A DNA stretch of 64,000 nucleotides from Veillonella sp. DNF00869. GTDB lineage: Bacteria > Bacillota > Negativicutes > Veillonellales > Veillonellaceae. Positions 16,323-27,420 of this stretch are shown here, piece by piece. The notes under the pieces are model-generated. The model made no database searches. It was not told the DNA's origin and was given only the letters and a program-made list of their open reading frames with translations. The stretch is taken from positions 1 through 64,000 of the forward strand of contig NZ_KQ960772.1 of assembly GCF_001553345.1 (NCBI RefSeq), read 5' to 3'. The number at the start of each line of letters is the position of its first letter. The stretch's first letter is position 1. The position numbers were made by a program, and so were the translations under genes.

Positions 16323-18617
16323 ATGAGTTATTTAGCGTTATATAGACGATGGAGACCGAAACAGTTTACAGATGTTGTGGGTCAACATCATGTGTCGGAT
16401 ACATTACAACGAGCTATTCGTGAAGATAAAGTGGCCCATGCCTATTTATTTGCTGGTCCTAGAGGTACGGGCAAAACGAGTATGGCAAAAATATTTGCGC
16501 GCGCTATTAACTGTGAACAGGGACCTACAGATACACCTTGTGGTCAGTGTGAATCGTGCCAGCAAATGTTACAAGGACAAGCCTTGGATGTGATCGAAAT
16601 TGATGCGGCTTCCAATCGAGGTATTGATGAAGTGCGTGCCTTGCGGGAACAGGTGAACTTTTTGCCTGTAGTAGGTCATAAAAAAGTATTTATCATTGAT
16701 GAAGCACACATGCTCACCAATGAAGCATGGAATGCCTTGTTGAAAACTATCGAGGAACCGCCAAGTCATGTGATGTTCATTTTTGCCACAACAGAATCGG
16801 AGAAATTACCGGTTACTATTTTATCTCGTTGTCAGCGTTATACATTCCGCCGTATCACAGCAAAAGATATTACAGCCCATTTATTGCATGTGGCGAAGGA
16901 AAGCAATATCTCTCTTGACCCTGCGGCGGCACAAGTGATTGCAGTCCATGCAGATGGTGGGTTACGGGATGCCTTGAGTATTCTGGATCAATGTTCCGGT
17001 ATGACCTCAGATATGATTACAGCTCCTTTAGTAGAATCTATGATTGGTTTAGTGAGCAAATCCTGGGTGCTAACTATGGTAGATATATTGAAATCCGGTA
17101 ATGGAGCGGCTTTACTGCAAGCTGTAGATGAAGCGCTACAAATGGGTCGTGATGCTCGCCAAATTGTAACGGCCTTAGTAGAACATCTGCGAGCTATGAT
17201 TGTGGCGAAAGTATTACCTGAGGCAGAAGAGTTATTGGCTTATGATACGCATAAAGAGCGATTATTGGCGCAGGCCAATGCGTTATCTATGGAGGAGATA
17301 GGACGCTATATCAATGTATTACAAACGGTGCAAAATAATGCAAAGCAAGTGGATAACCCTAGGGTCATTGTAGAAATGGGATTGCTTTCACTATTACAAT
17401 TGGGAGGAGGCACTTACCAAACCTTGGAAGGTCGCATGACGACGATGGAACAGTTTGTGAATCGTCAAGAAGATACATTGCTCCAAAAGTTGAATGAGTG
17501 GGCGGAACAACGACCTGTAGTTGCCAGCTCTGTAGTAGAACCTGCACCACCTGTGGCGGATACGGATGTATATGATGGTGTCTTGGAGGATATTCCTCAT
17601 CCAGTAGAGGATGAGGTGTTGTTGCCACCTGTCTCACCAGTGAGAGCTAGAACTGTAAAAGCAACATCCCCGTTACCACCGCCTCGTGTAGCTAAAGTGG
17701 CCGATTCTGTTGGTAAAAGCTCCTTGCCACCACCATTACCGAAGAAAGCATCTCCATCGGTAAAGCCTAAAACGGCGATATTTGACACGGCGCAAGAGCT
17801 AACTGTAGGACAGGGGATGGTCAGTCCTCATGAATATAGCACGATTTTAGCAAACGTGATAAAATGGTTGAGAGGCAAGAACTATGGATTGCTAAATACG
17901 ATCTATCAGCAAGGAACCTTGGTGTACTTAGATCAAGAGCAAGCTATCTTGGTGTTTCCTACACCAATTGCAGGGCCTATTCTGGTGCAACCGCAACATG
18001 TAGAATGTGGGAAGAAAGCGTTTCAACAAGTGATAGGACGGCCGATTGTGGTGAAAGCCATCGATAAGAAGGACCCTAAACTGCAGGTATACTTAGAGGC
18101 AGCAAAATCCTTTGGAGGGGCTTCACAACAAAGCGGACAGTGGCAGGTACAACCAATGGTAACGACTCCTGTGGGGAAAGGTACTAAAGAAGCTGAAGGG
18201 ATAGGACGACCAATTGTTGCGGCGCAAGAAACGACACCGGTGACAGCTGATGAGGAGATGCCAACTGTATCTGTAGAAACGTCGAGGCCTGATAGTGGAA
18301 AACCTACTTATGTAGGGACAAACACCACTTCAAAGGTAGGCGCCGGTAGCGACCCTACCAATGTAGATGGCATTATTGATGATTTTCTCACAGTCTATGA
18401 GAATCCAGAGGAAGTATTAAACCCCTACTATCAAGAAATGGGGAAAGGCATGCTTTCAGAAGAAGACATAGACGAGATACGAACATTGCCGAAATGGTCT
18501 TCAGCCGAGGCCAGTGATGAAGAAAAACAAGAAACTCTACTCTATGATGCTTTACAACACATGGAGGCTAGCGGGTATGATATTTATGTGAAAGAAGTAG
18601 ACGATTTGTCTAAGTAA
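16323..18617 (+). CDS. dnaX: DNA polymerase III subunit gamma/tau
   Basis: 764 residues. The clamp-loader ATPase has Walker A GPRGTGKT (45-52), a four-cysteine zinc module starting near residue 63 (NCEQGPTDTPCGQCESC), Walker B VFIIDEAHM and sensor LSRCQRYTFR. Domain III extends to about residue 365. A long Pro/Val-rich linker (about 395-500) leads to a C-terminal tau-like region (HEYSTILANVIKWLRGKNYG) and an acidic tail. I saw no clear frameshift signal for a separate gamma. GGAGGGG precedes the ATG. It is the first protein gene of dnaX-ybaB-recR-bofA. Confidence 0.95.
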   Translation: MSYLALYRRWRPKQFTDVVGQHHVSDTLQRAIREDKVAHAYLFAGPRGTGKTSMAKIFARAINCEQGPTDTPCGQCESCQQMLQGQALDVIEIDAASNRGIDEVRALREQVNFLPVVGHKKVFIIDEAHMLTNEAWNALLKTIEEPPSHVMFIFATTESEKLPVTILSRCQRYTFRRITAKDITAHLLHVAKESNISLDPAAAQVIAVHADGGLRDALSILDQCSGMTSDMITAPLVESMIGLVSKSWVLTMVDILKSGNGAALLQAVDEALQMGRDARQIVTALVEHLRAMIVAKVLPEAEELLAYDTHKERLLAQANALSMEEIGRYINVLQTVQNNAKQVDNPRVIVEMGLLSLLQLGGGTYQTLEGRMTTMEQFVNRQEDTLLQKLNEWAEQRPVVASSVVEPAPPVADTDVYDGVLEDIPHPVEDEVLLPPVSPVRARTVKATSPLPPPRVAKVADSVGKSSLPPPLPKKASPSVKPKTAIFDTAQELTVGQGMVSPHEYSTILANVIKWLRGKNYGLLNTIYQQGTLVYLDQEQAILVFPTPIAGPILVQPQHVECGKKAFQQVIGRPIVVKAIDKKDPKLQVYLEAAKSFGGASQQSGQWQVQPMVTTPVGKGTKEAEGIGRPIVAAQETTPVTADEEMPTVSVETSRPDSGKPTYVGTNTTSKVGAGSDPTNVDGIIDDFLTVYENPEEVLNPYYQEMGKGMLSEEDIDEIRTLPKWSSAEASDEEKQETLLYDALQHMEASGYDIYVKEVDDLSK

Positions 18618-18632
18618 TGAAGGAGGTTCACT

Positions 18633-18962
18633 ATGTTTGGTGGCGGTAATATGCAAGGTATGTTGAAAAAAGTTCAAAAAATGCAAAAGGATATGGAAAA
18701 AGCACAAGAAGAAATTAAAAACACCGTGGTAGAAGCATCTATCGGTGGTGGTGCCGTATCTGTAACAATGAATGGAGAACAAGAAGTATTGTCCATTAAA
18801 ATTGCTCCTGCTGCAGTAGATCCAGAAGATGTGGAAGCATTAGAAGATTTAATCTTAGCAGCTGTCAATGAAGCGAACCGTAAAGCAAAAGAAGTGGCAG
18901 AGAAAAAATTAGGGGCTGTCACAGGAAACTTGAAACTTCCTGGAATGCCAGGTATGTTCTAA
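18633..18962 (+). CDS. ybaB: Nucleoid-associated protein, YbaB/EbfC family
   Basis: 109 residues. A Gly/Met-rich N-terminus (MFGGGNMQGMLKKVQKMQKD) is followed by coiled-coil helix, then SIGGGAVSVTMNGEQEVLSI and DPEDVEALEDLILAAVNEAN. It binds DNA as a dimer. It lies between dnaX and recR, the conserved bacterial order, 1 bp before recR. AAGGAGG precedes the start. Confidence 0.93.
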   Translation: MFGGGNMQGMLKKVQKMQKDMEKAQEEIKNTVVEASIGGGAVSVTMNGEQEVLSIKIAPAAVDPEDVEALEDLILAAVNEANRKAKEVAEKKLGAVTGNLKLPGMPGMF

Positions 18963-18963
18963 T

Positions 18964-19557
18964 ATGACAAATCCTTTAGAACGATTAGTAGAAGAGTTGC
19001 GTCGCCTACCAGGGGTGGGGGCTAAATCGGCTAGACGATTAGCATACCATCTCATTGAGGCAGATGCAGAAGATGTACAACGCTTGGTAGAAACCATCCT
19101 TGCAGCGAAAGAAGCCACACATAGATGTTCCCAATGCTTTAATTTATCTGCTCAAGATCCTTGTGAATTTTGTGCGAGCTCTAAAAGGGACAGATCGATG
19201 ATTTGTGTGGTGGAAACATCCCGTGATGTCATCGCCATCGAACGTAGTGGTGACTATAAAGGGTTATACCATGTGTTGGAAGGGGCTTTGTCCCCTATTG
19301 ATGGGGTAGGCGTAGAAGACATCCGCTTGAAAGAGCTCATGTTGCGCCTTCAAGATAATACAGTGCAAGAGGTTATCATCGCCACAGATCCTGATGTAGA
19401 AGGGGAAGCAACGGCTCTATATATTGCTCGATTATTGCAACCTACGGGGATTAAGGTCACTCGTATTGCCCGTGGTATTCCCGTGGGTGGGGATATTGAA
19501 TACGCTGATGAGGTGACCTTGAGCGGTGCTGTATTACATCGTCAAGAAATGAGGTAA
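18964..19557 (+). CDS. recR: Recombination protein RecR
   Basis: 197 residues. It works with RecO/RecF to load RecA at gaps. A helix-hairpin-helix (LRRLPGVGAKSARRLAYHL) is followed by a C4 zinc finger (CSQCFNLSAQDPCEFC) and a TOPRIM domain (ICVVETSRDVIAIERSGDYKG, then HVLEGALSPIDGVG and ATDPDVEGEATALYIARLL). The length is standard. Its stop overlaps the next start by one base. Confidence 0.96.
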   Translation: MTNPLERLVEELRRLPGVGAKSARRLAYHLIEADAEDVQRLVETILAAKEATHRCSQCFNLSAQDPCEFCASSKRDRSMICVVETSRDVIAIERSGDYKGLYHVLEGALSPIDGVGVEDIRLKELMLRLQDNTVQEVIIATDPDVEGEATALYIARLLQPTGIKVTRIARGIPVGGDIEYADEVTLSGAVLHRQEMR

Positions 19558-19790
19558 TGATGGATTACATATTACAAGCTGTAGTAGCTGTTGTTGTAGC
19601 TTGGATGATTATTAAGGTAGCATGGTTTACTATCAAACGGGTAGCAACCAATGTCTTTTTAGGTATGATTACCTATGCAGTGATTACAGAAGTATTCCAT
19701 ATTCCCTTGGATATGAATATTATGTTGTGGGCACTAACAGCCGTGTTAGGTCCTATACCAGTGCTAGGGTTAGCGTACTTTCATTGGTAA
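19557..19790 (+). CDS. bofA: BofA-family membrane protein
   Basis: 77 residues with two or three hydrophobic stretches and the BofA-like C-terminus ALTAVLGPIPVLGLAYFHW. In Bacillus, BofA restrains sigma-K processing during sporulation and lies downstream of recR, as here. Veillonella does not sporulate, so it is either a relic or has another role in membrane proteolysis. The ATG overlaps the recR stop by one base, and a second ATG follows at once. Confidence 0.8.
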   Translation: MMDYILQAVVAVVVAWMIIKVAWFTIKRVATNVFLGMITYAVITEVFHIPLDMNIMLWALTAVLGPIPVLGLAYFHW

Positions 19791-19804
19791 AATAAGGAGC
19801 AACT

Positions 19805-22453
19805 ATGCAATCAAATACTGTGGTACTTAATGACATTCAACAACAAGTTGTACAGGAATTAGATAGAAATATTGTATTGCTAGCTTCTGCAGGAACGGGA
19901 AAAACAAATACATTGTCCTATCGGGTGGCACATATCTTGGAAACGGGACGTGCCACTGGGGATCAAATTTTGTGTTTAACATTTACGAATAAAGCGTGTC
20001 GTGAAATGAAAGAACGCATGATTGCGATTGTAGGGCAAGAGGCACAAGCTGTGAAAGTATCTACATTTCACAGCTTTTGTTATACCATTTTGCAAGAAGA
20101 AGCAAAATTACAAGAAGATTTGTTTAAAGAATTTCTCATCTTTGACGAAGAAGATGTAGAGGAATTATTGAGTGAATGTTTGCCAAATATTGTGAAAGCC
20201 TATAGTGAAGAGCATGGTTTTATGGCATTTAAAATACATGCCAAAACGATTCGTGAGGTTATCAGCGAAGTGAAAGAGCATCAATCGAAGTATCAATATT
20301 ATTCTGCTAATATACAAGAGGATTACGCACGGACAATCAAGCGTATGCAACGGGAACAGTCCGTTTGGTATAGCATCATGTCAGAAGATACTGCCGAATT
20401 TTTAGAAGAAAAAGGGCTACAAGTATTGATGGAATACGAATGGCGATTACGTTCGTTGAATGGGCTAGATTTTGCAGATTTAATTACGAGGGTACACCAA
20501 ATCTTTCAGCGCCCTGAGGTAGCTAATCGTTGGCGTCAGCGCTATTCCTATATTGCAGTAGATGAAATGCAAGACACTAGCGAGTTAGAATATGAAGTGA
20601 TGAACACCATGTGGAAGGGTAACCATATCTTGCTCTGTGGGGATTACTTTCAAACTATTTATGAATGGCGTGGTTCTAATCCGATTACATTAATCGATCG
20701 GTATCGCAGAGAGTATAACCCCATAGAATTAGTGTTTGATACAAACTATCGGTCTAATCAGATGCTGTTTAAGGGAGCTTTTTCCATGTTGAAAGATATG
20801 TTCCCTCAACGGGTGCGAGAGTTGTATCAAAAAGAACCGAAAGCGATAGCCATACAGCAAGGTGAGCCTATTTCGATATATGCTGCTGCAGATGCTCAGG
20901 ATGAGGCTAGGTATATATTTCAATCTATTCAACAGCTGAGAATTGGCGAAGAGATGCCTCCTGTAGGAATTTTGGTGCGCACCAATAAACAGGCTATACA
21001 ATTGAGTGAGTATTTTAAACGATGTAATCGATCCTTGCCAGAAGAGAAACAATTGAAGTTTATTTTGGCAGATGAATTAAAATTTTTCCGACGTTTGGAA
21101 ATCAAGGATGTATTGGCATTTTTTAAATGCTTAGTGAACCCTTGGGATTTGATGAGTACAAAACGGATCATTCGAACCTTTGTCAAAGGAGTTGGTGATA
21201 AGCGCATAGAGGAATTAGAAAGCACAGCAGTGAGAAAAACTGGGTTGCGGATCACCGATTTTATGAGCACAAATATCTTTACACGAGAGCCTTATGAGCA
21301 ATTAGAAAAAGGGCTAGTGACTAAAGATATCATTGTATTTGATGTGGAAACGACAGGTGTAAATATCATGGAAGATCGCATTGTGCAGATGGCAGCTATC
21401 CGCATCGATGAAGAAGGCAATACCATTGATACCTTCGAACGATTTATCAATCCCGGCGTGCCTGTAGGGGATTCAGAATTAGTCCATGGCTTTAGTGATG
21501 CGCACTTACAAAAGGTTGGTGGTGATGCACGAACTGTACTGGAAGCATTCAGACAGTTTGCTGATGGGTCCATGATTGTCGGTCATAATGTGCAGTACGA
21601 TATGAGCATATTAGAGCAAGAGTGTAGCCGACATGGTGTAGCTATGCCAAGGGTACAAGCCATCTATGATACCTTAGATATATACCGTAGGTTCTATCCG
21701 AATTTGCCGAACCATAAACTAGAATTTTTAAGTGGATACTTTCCCATTGATCATCAGTCCACTCATAATGCCATGGACGATATTATAGCGACGGGTAAAT
21801 TATTGGTGTATGCAATGAAAGAAAATATCCTTCCTACGAAAGCACAGCGTATGGCATTTATAAATAAATATAGAGATACATTTGCCAATATTGCTGCCTC
21901 TATGGATACTTTACGAAGTAAGTGGACTACGAGTAAACCTACAGAAATTCTTACCTATATTATGAAAGATATGGGCCTAGTGGAGCATTATCAGAAAAAA
22001 GTAAAAGAAGATCCCACTGGGGAACGTAGATTAACTAGTATTCGCGAACTATACCGCATCATGAAAGAGTTAGAAGCGGAACATTCACATTATGTAGGAC
22101 GTGATGGTGTGAAAGAGATATTGGAAATCTCGGCCCTTCACTCGGGAGAGGGCATGTTTCGACGGAAAGGAGATAGCCGTATTCCCATCATTACGGTCCA
22201 TCAAGCCAAAGGCAGTGAATTTGAGTATGTCTTTATTGCTAGCGCACATGATGGAGGACTTCCCTTCTACTTTGCCGTTAAAGATGGTAAATTAGAAGAA
22301 GAAAAACGTATTTTCTATGTGGCGTTAACCCGTGCTAAGAAACACTTGACCATTACCTATGCAAAGGTTAATGCAAATGGGTATTGGCAACAACCAAGTC
22401 GATTCTTATCGTCCATTCCAGAAGAATTTATAAAGCGGTTGGGCTCATCATAA
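19805..22453 (+). CDS. UvrD/PcrA-type DNA helicase with inserted DnaQ-like 3'-5' exonuclease domain
   Basis: 882 residues. Superfamily-1 helicase motifs run in order: LLASAGTGKTNTLS (Walker A, near 30), LTFTNKACREMKERM, VSTFHSFC, VDEMQDTSELE (motif II), LCGDYFQTIYEWRGS, TNYRSN, then near the C-terminus ITVHQAKGSEFEYVFI and RIFYVALTRAKKHL. A complete DEDDh exonuclease lies at about 507-670: FDVETTG, HGFSDAHLQKVGG, GHNVQYDMSILE and STHNAMDDIIATGKLL. It is the last gene of the dnaX cluster, 14 bp after bofA. It probably unwinds and trims DNA in repair. Confidence 0.92.
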   Translation: MQSNTVVLNDIQQQVVQELDRNIVLLASAGTGKTNTLSYRVAHILETGRATGDQILCLTFTNKACREMKERMIAIVGQEAQAVKVSTFHSFCYTILQEEAKLQEDLFKEFLIFDEEDVEELLSECLPNIVKAYSEEHGFMAFKIHAKTIREVISEVKEHQSKYQYYSANIQEDYARTIKRMQREQSVWYSIMSEDTAEFLEEKGLQVLMEYEWRLRSLNGLDFADLITRVHQIFQRPEVANRWRQRYSYIAVDEMQDTSELEYEVMNTMWKGNHILLCGDYFQTIYEWRGSNPITLIDRYRREYNPIELVFDTNYRSNQMLFKGAFSMLKDMFPQRVRELYQKEPKAIAIQQGEPISIYAAADAQDEARYIFQSIQQLRIGEEMPPVGILVRTNKQAIQLSEYFKRCNRSLPEEKQLKFILADELKFFRRLEIKDVLAFFKCLVNPWDLMSTKRIIRTFVKGVGDKRIEELESTAVRKTGLRITDFMSTNIFTREPYEQLEKGLVTKDIIVFDVETTGVNIMEDRIVQMAAIRIDEEGNTIDTFERFINPGVPVGDSELVHGFSDAHLQKVGGDARTVLEAFRQFADGSMIVGHNVQYDMSILEQECSRHGVAMPRVQAIYDTLDIYRRFYPNLPNHKLEFLSGYFPIDHQSTHNAMDDIIATGKLLVYAMKENILPTKAQRMAFINKYRDTFANIAASMDTLRSKWTTSKPTEILTYIMKDMGLVEHYQKKVKEDPTGERRLTSIRELYRIMKELEAEHSHYVGRDGVKEILEISALHSGEGMFRRKGDSRIPIITVHQAKGSEFEYVFIASAHDGGLPFYFAVKDGKLEEEKRIFYVALTRAKKHLTITYAKVNANGYWQQPSRFLSSIPEEFIKRLGSS

Positions 22454-22503
22454 AGATATGGGAATTTGTAGGGAATAACTACCCCAATGTTTTCAATCTA
22501 TGC

Positions 22504-23936
<1,433 letters not shown>

Positions 23937-23951
23937 TCGCAATGAACCATG

Positions 23952-23980
23952 TAGAGACCCGTTTTGGGTCTCTATTTTAT
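23952..23980 (+). terminator. Terminator of purA
   Basis: TAGAGACCC, loop GTTTT, GGGTCTCTA, then TTTTATTT. It lies inside the longest possible ORF of the next gene, which supports the later start for that gene. Confidence 0.92.
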
Positions 23981-24022
23981 TTATGGCAGATTGATGTGTA
24001 TTTGAAAGTAAGGAGCCCCGCG

Positions 24023-26206
24023 ATGAAACGATTGTCCATAGCACTCTCTCAGGATGTGACAGAACTGTTGAAAGAGTACATAACATATCCTACGGTGGAT
24101 GTGGAGACGGCAGACTTTACGGAGGTGTCTGCCATTGTGGTCAGTGATACGTATGTTAAAGATGTGGTTCACCATCCACAGGTGCAAGCCTTTTCCATTC
24201 CTCTCTTTGTAATCACAAAAGATGGAGATGCTCTTATTAAAGCTGGTGATGATTTGCCGAACATGAAAATATATACAGCACATAGACTCGATGAATCCAT
24301 ACTAGCAGAGGATGTTGAGACGGCAGCCATACGCTATGAATATGGGGTGTTGCCACCATTTTTTAGGGCCTTATCTAAGTATTCTACCAATGGCAATCTT
24401 CAATTTGATTGTCCCGGACATCAAGGGGGTGACTTCTTTAAAAGACATCCCGCAGGGCATGCTTTTTATGATTTCTATGGCCCTAATATATTTACCAGTG
24501 ATTTATGCAATGCAGATGTGAAATTAGGAGACTTACTCATTCATGAAGGACCTGCTTGTGATGCACAACAGCATGCAGCGGATGTATTCAATGCGGATAA
24601 AACCTATTTTGTATTGAATGGTACCTCTTCCGCCAATAAAATGGTTCTCAATGCCTTGTTGGCACCAGGAGATGTGGTGCTCTATGATAGAAATAACCAT
24701 AAGTCTATTTCTCATGGTGCTTTAGTGCAAGCGGGGGCGATACCAGTGTACTTGGAAACGGCACGAAATCCATTTGGATCCATCGGTGGGATTCTAGATC
24801 ATTGCTTTGAAGAAAGCTATATCCGTCAGTTAGTGGCGCAAAGAGATCCAGAGAAAGCAAAGGAAGAACGGCCTATTCGGTTGGCAGTGATTCAGCTAGG
24901 TACCTATGATGGTACTATTTATAATGCACGACAAGTGGTAGATCGGATTGGACATCTTTGTGATTATATTTTGTTTGATTCTGCTTGGGTAGGATACGAA
25001 CAATTTATTCCTATGATGAAAGATTGCAGTCCTTTATTATTAGAATTAGGACCAAATGATCCGGGTATTCTCGTGACGCAATCAGTACATAAGCAACAAG
25101 CGGGCTTTTCTCAAGCCTCTCAGGTGCATAAAAAAGACAGACACATCAAAGGACAAGCGCGGTATGTAAACCATAAACGGATGAACAATGCCTTTATGAT
25201 GCATGCCTCTACATCGCCCTTTTATCCCTTGTTTGCATCCTTAGATGTGAATGCTAAAATGCATGAAGGATTAGGTGGTCAATTTCTGTGGAAAGAGTGT
25301 GTGAAAGTGGCCATCGAGGCTCGTAAATCAGTGCTAACACGATGTCAGTACATACGACCACTAGTGCCACCTATGGTGCATGGTCAACGTTGGGAAGACG
25401 GTAATACGGAACGCATGGCAGAGGACCTATCCTACTTCCGTTTTGAACCGAATGGAAAATGGCACTCCTTCCAAGGCTATGGAGAGAACCAATACTTCAT
25501 TGACCCTTGTAAGTTTCAACTGATTACACCTGGTATTGATGTAGAAACAGGAGACTATGAATCTTTTGGTATACCGGCTACGATTTTGGCGCATTACTTG
25601 CGAGATCGCCATATCATCCCAGAGAAATGCGATTTAAATACCATATTATTCTTAATGACACCAGCGGAAACAAAGAAAAAGATGGATCAATTAGTATCTC
25701 ATTTAGTGGAGTTTGAAAGGCTCATCGATAGAGATGCTCCGTTGGAAGAAGTATTGCCCTATGTGTATCATCAACACTGGAAGGCCTATGATGGATGTAC
25801 AATTCGTCAACTTTGCCAAGAAATGCATGATTTTTATAAAGATCGTAATGTGAGTGATTTACAACGGAAATTATTTTTACAAGAGTGTTTTCCTGATTAT
25901 GTAAAATCACCGCAAGAAGCGAACTTTGATTTTGTTCGAGGCCATGGCGAGTTAGTGCCTGTGTCTGAGGTAGTGGGGCGTATGGCGTTAGAAGGAGCCT
26001 TGCCATATCCACCAGGAGTGCTCTGTGTACAGCCAGGTGAGCGCTGGTCAGAGACGGCACGAGATTATTTCTTAGCCTTAGAAGAAGGGATTAATCGATT
26101 GCCTGGCTTTGCCCCAGAAATTCAAGGGGTGTACTTGCAAGAGCAAGAGGATGGCACTAAAAAAGCCTTTGCCTATGTTTTACAAAAGTCCTATGAATCG
26201 CGATAG
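24023..26206 (+). CDS. speF: Ornithine/lysine decarboxylase (SpeC/SpeF-like, PLP fold type I)
   Basis: 727 residues, cytoplasmic. An N-terminal wing domain is followed by the PLP core and the C-terminal domain of large inducible decarboxylases. Recognised stretches include FDCPGHQGGDFFKRHPAG, KTYFVLNGTSSANK, YDRNNHKS, QLGTYDGTIYNARQVVD and DSAWVGYEQFIPMM. The PLP-binding lysine is in QSVHKQQAGFSQ (residue 357). The end reads GALPYPPGVLCV. Similarity to E. coli SpeC/SpeF is strong throughout. It would make putrescine, or cadaverine if lysine is also used. The start at 24023 has AAGGAG ahead. It fits with potE at 1853. Confidence 0.9.
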   Translation: MKRLSIALSQDVTELLKEYITYPTVDVETADFTEVSAIVVSDTYVKDVVHHPQVQAFSIPLFVITKDGDALIKAGDDLPNMKIYTAHRLDESILAEDVETAAIRYEYGVLPPFFRALSKYSTNGNLQFDCPGHQGGDFFKRHPAGHAFYDFYGPNIFTSDLCNADVKLGDLLIHEGPACDAQQHAADVFNADKTYFVLNGTSSANKMVLNALLAPGDVVLYDRNNHKSISHGALVQAGAIPVYLETARNPFGSIGGILDHCFEESYIRQLVAQRDPEKAKEERPIRLAVIQLGTYDGTIYNARQVVDRIGHLCDYILFDSAWVGYEQFIPMMKDCSPLLLELGPNDPGILVTQSVHKQQAGFSQASQVHKKDRHIKGQARYVNHKRMNNAFMMHASTSPFYPLFASLDVNAKMHEGLGGQFLWKECVKVAIEARKSVLTRCQYIRPLVPPMVHGQRWEDGNTERMAEDLSYFRFEPNGKWHSFQGYGENQYFIDPCKFQLITPGIDVETGDYESFGIPATILAHYLRDRHIIPEKCDLNTILFLMTPAETKKKMDQLVSHLVEFERLIDRDAPLEEVLPYVYHQHWKAYDGCTIRQLCQEMHDFYKDRNVSDLQRKLFLQECFPDYVKSPQEANFDFVRGHGELVPVSEVVGRMALEGALPYPPGVLCVQPGERWSETARDYFLALEEGINRLPGFAPEIQGVYLQEQEDGTKKAFAYVLQKSYESR

Positions 26207-26250
26207 TATAGAGGATTCTATATATAAATTTGTACTCACAATGAATAGAA

Positions 26251-26286
26251 ATGGTGTATCGTACTTGTATGATACACCGTTTTTAT
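26251..26286 (+). terminator. Terminator of the decarboxylase gene
   Basis: GGTGTATC and GATACACC with a 10-nt loop, then a T run. Confidence 0.85.
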
Positions 26287-26436
26287 ATATACTTGTATAT
26301 GAATGCATAAAACTATTTCATAGCGTGTAGACCGTACAGAATGCCTATAGGCTATAAAGTAGTTATAGATACAAATATTCTTACATAGGTATAGGAAACT
26401 TGAGCGAAAAGCTCGCTAGATTAAATAGGAGTGTAT

Positions 26437-27387
26437 ATGTTAATACAAGATAAACATGCAGTAGAGCAACGGTTGTTAATTCAATCGGCCATACTCATGT
26501 CATTTGTGGCTATAGGGGGCACTATGATGGGGGTCTTTAGCGGATCTAGTGCCATCTTGTTAGATGGGGTCGTGTCCTTTATTGCTGTGATTATTAAAGT
26601 GATGATGATCATCACATCCCGATTAGTATCAAATGAAACAAGCAAACGCTTTCAGTTTGGCTATTGGCAGTTTGAACCCTTAGTGTTGATTGCAGAAGGT
26701 AGTTTTACCTTGTTGATCGTAAGCTATGCCTTTTTATCAGGACTGACGGATTTATTGGGTGGCGGTCGTGCTGTTCATGTGGGACCTGCTATCATCTATG
26801 CTACAATTTTTACCATTGCTGATACGTGCTATTATTTCTATGTGCACCAAATCAATAAAAAATTACAATCTAATTTGGTAAAATTCGATAATATTAGCTG
26901 GTCCATCGATGCTATGTTAGAAGCTGGGATTTTAGTTAGCTTTTTAGTGGCTTTTGGGCTAGAACATTTTGGCTATGCAGAATGGGCGGTCTACGTGGAT
27001 CCTATTGTGCTCATTATTTTATCGTTACAAATGATGCCGTCTGCTTTAAAAATTATCATTCCATCGGTGAAACAAATTATGGGTGTAGCGCCTTTGAAAT
27101 TACATAATCGAATCCAATTTATTATGGATTCTTTCATGGAAAAGTATAAATTTAAAGATTATGTCACTAGTGTACAAGCCTATGGGAATGTAAAAATGAT
27201 TGAAATTGATATTTTAATTCCTAAGAATTTCCCAAAACAAACCATTGTAGAATTAGATGAAATTCGCAATGAAATTGACCTTGCCATTGGTGGTGACCCT
27301 GCAGAGAAATGGGTGACGATCACATTTACAGCTACGAAAAAGTGGATGGCAAAAGATTATTTATTAGATGAAGAAGATGAAGATTGA
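26437..27387 (+). CDS. Cation diffusion facilitator family transporter
   Basis: 316 residues, predicted metal/H+ antiporter exporting a divalent cation such as Zn, Fe or Mn. Six membrane segments are seen. Metal-site candidates are the Asp in SSAILLDGVVSF (TM2) and SWSIDAMLEAG (TM5), the usual CDF positions, although TM2 has a single aspartate rather than the HxxxD or DxxxD pair. The C-terminal cytoplasmic domain starts about residue 210. The ATG at 26437 has AGGAG 5 nt ahead. A GTG at 26431 overlaps that site and was rejected. The next gene is DedA, 33 bp on. Confidence 0.85.
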   Translation: MLIQDKHAVEQRLLIQSAILMSFVAIGGTMMGVFSGSSAILLDGVVSFIAVIIKVMMIITSRLVSNETSKRFQFGYWQFEPLVLIAEGSFTLLIVSYAFLSGLTDLLGGGRAVHVGPAIIYATIFTIADTCYYFYVHQINKKLQSNLVKFDNISWSIDAMLEAGILVSFLVAFGLEHFGYAEWAVYVDPIVLIILSLQMMPSALKIIIPSVKQIMGVAPLKLHNRIQFIMDSFMEKYKFKDYVTSVQAYGNVKMIEIDILIPKNFPKQTIVELDEIRNEIDLAIGGDPAEKWVTITFTATKKWMAKDYLLDEEDED

Positions 27388-27420
27388 GATTAATAACTAT
27401 CTTCCGATGAGGAGACAACA

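Noticed and set aside
16323..18617. Programmed frameshift in dnaX
   Set aside because: No slippery heptamer with downstream stem was found where a gamma product would end.
23942..24022. N-terminal extension of the decarboxylase
   Set aside because: The extension covers the purA terminator. The ATG at 24023 has AAGGAG ahead and gives the family N-terminus.
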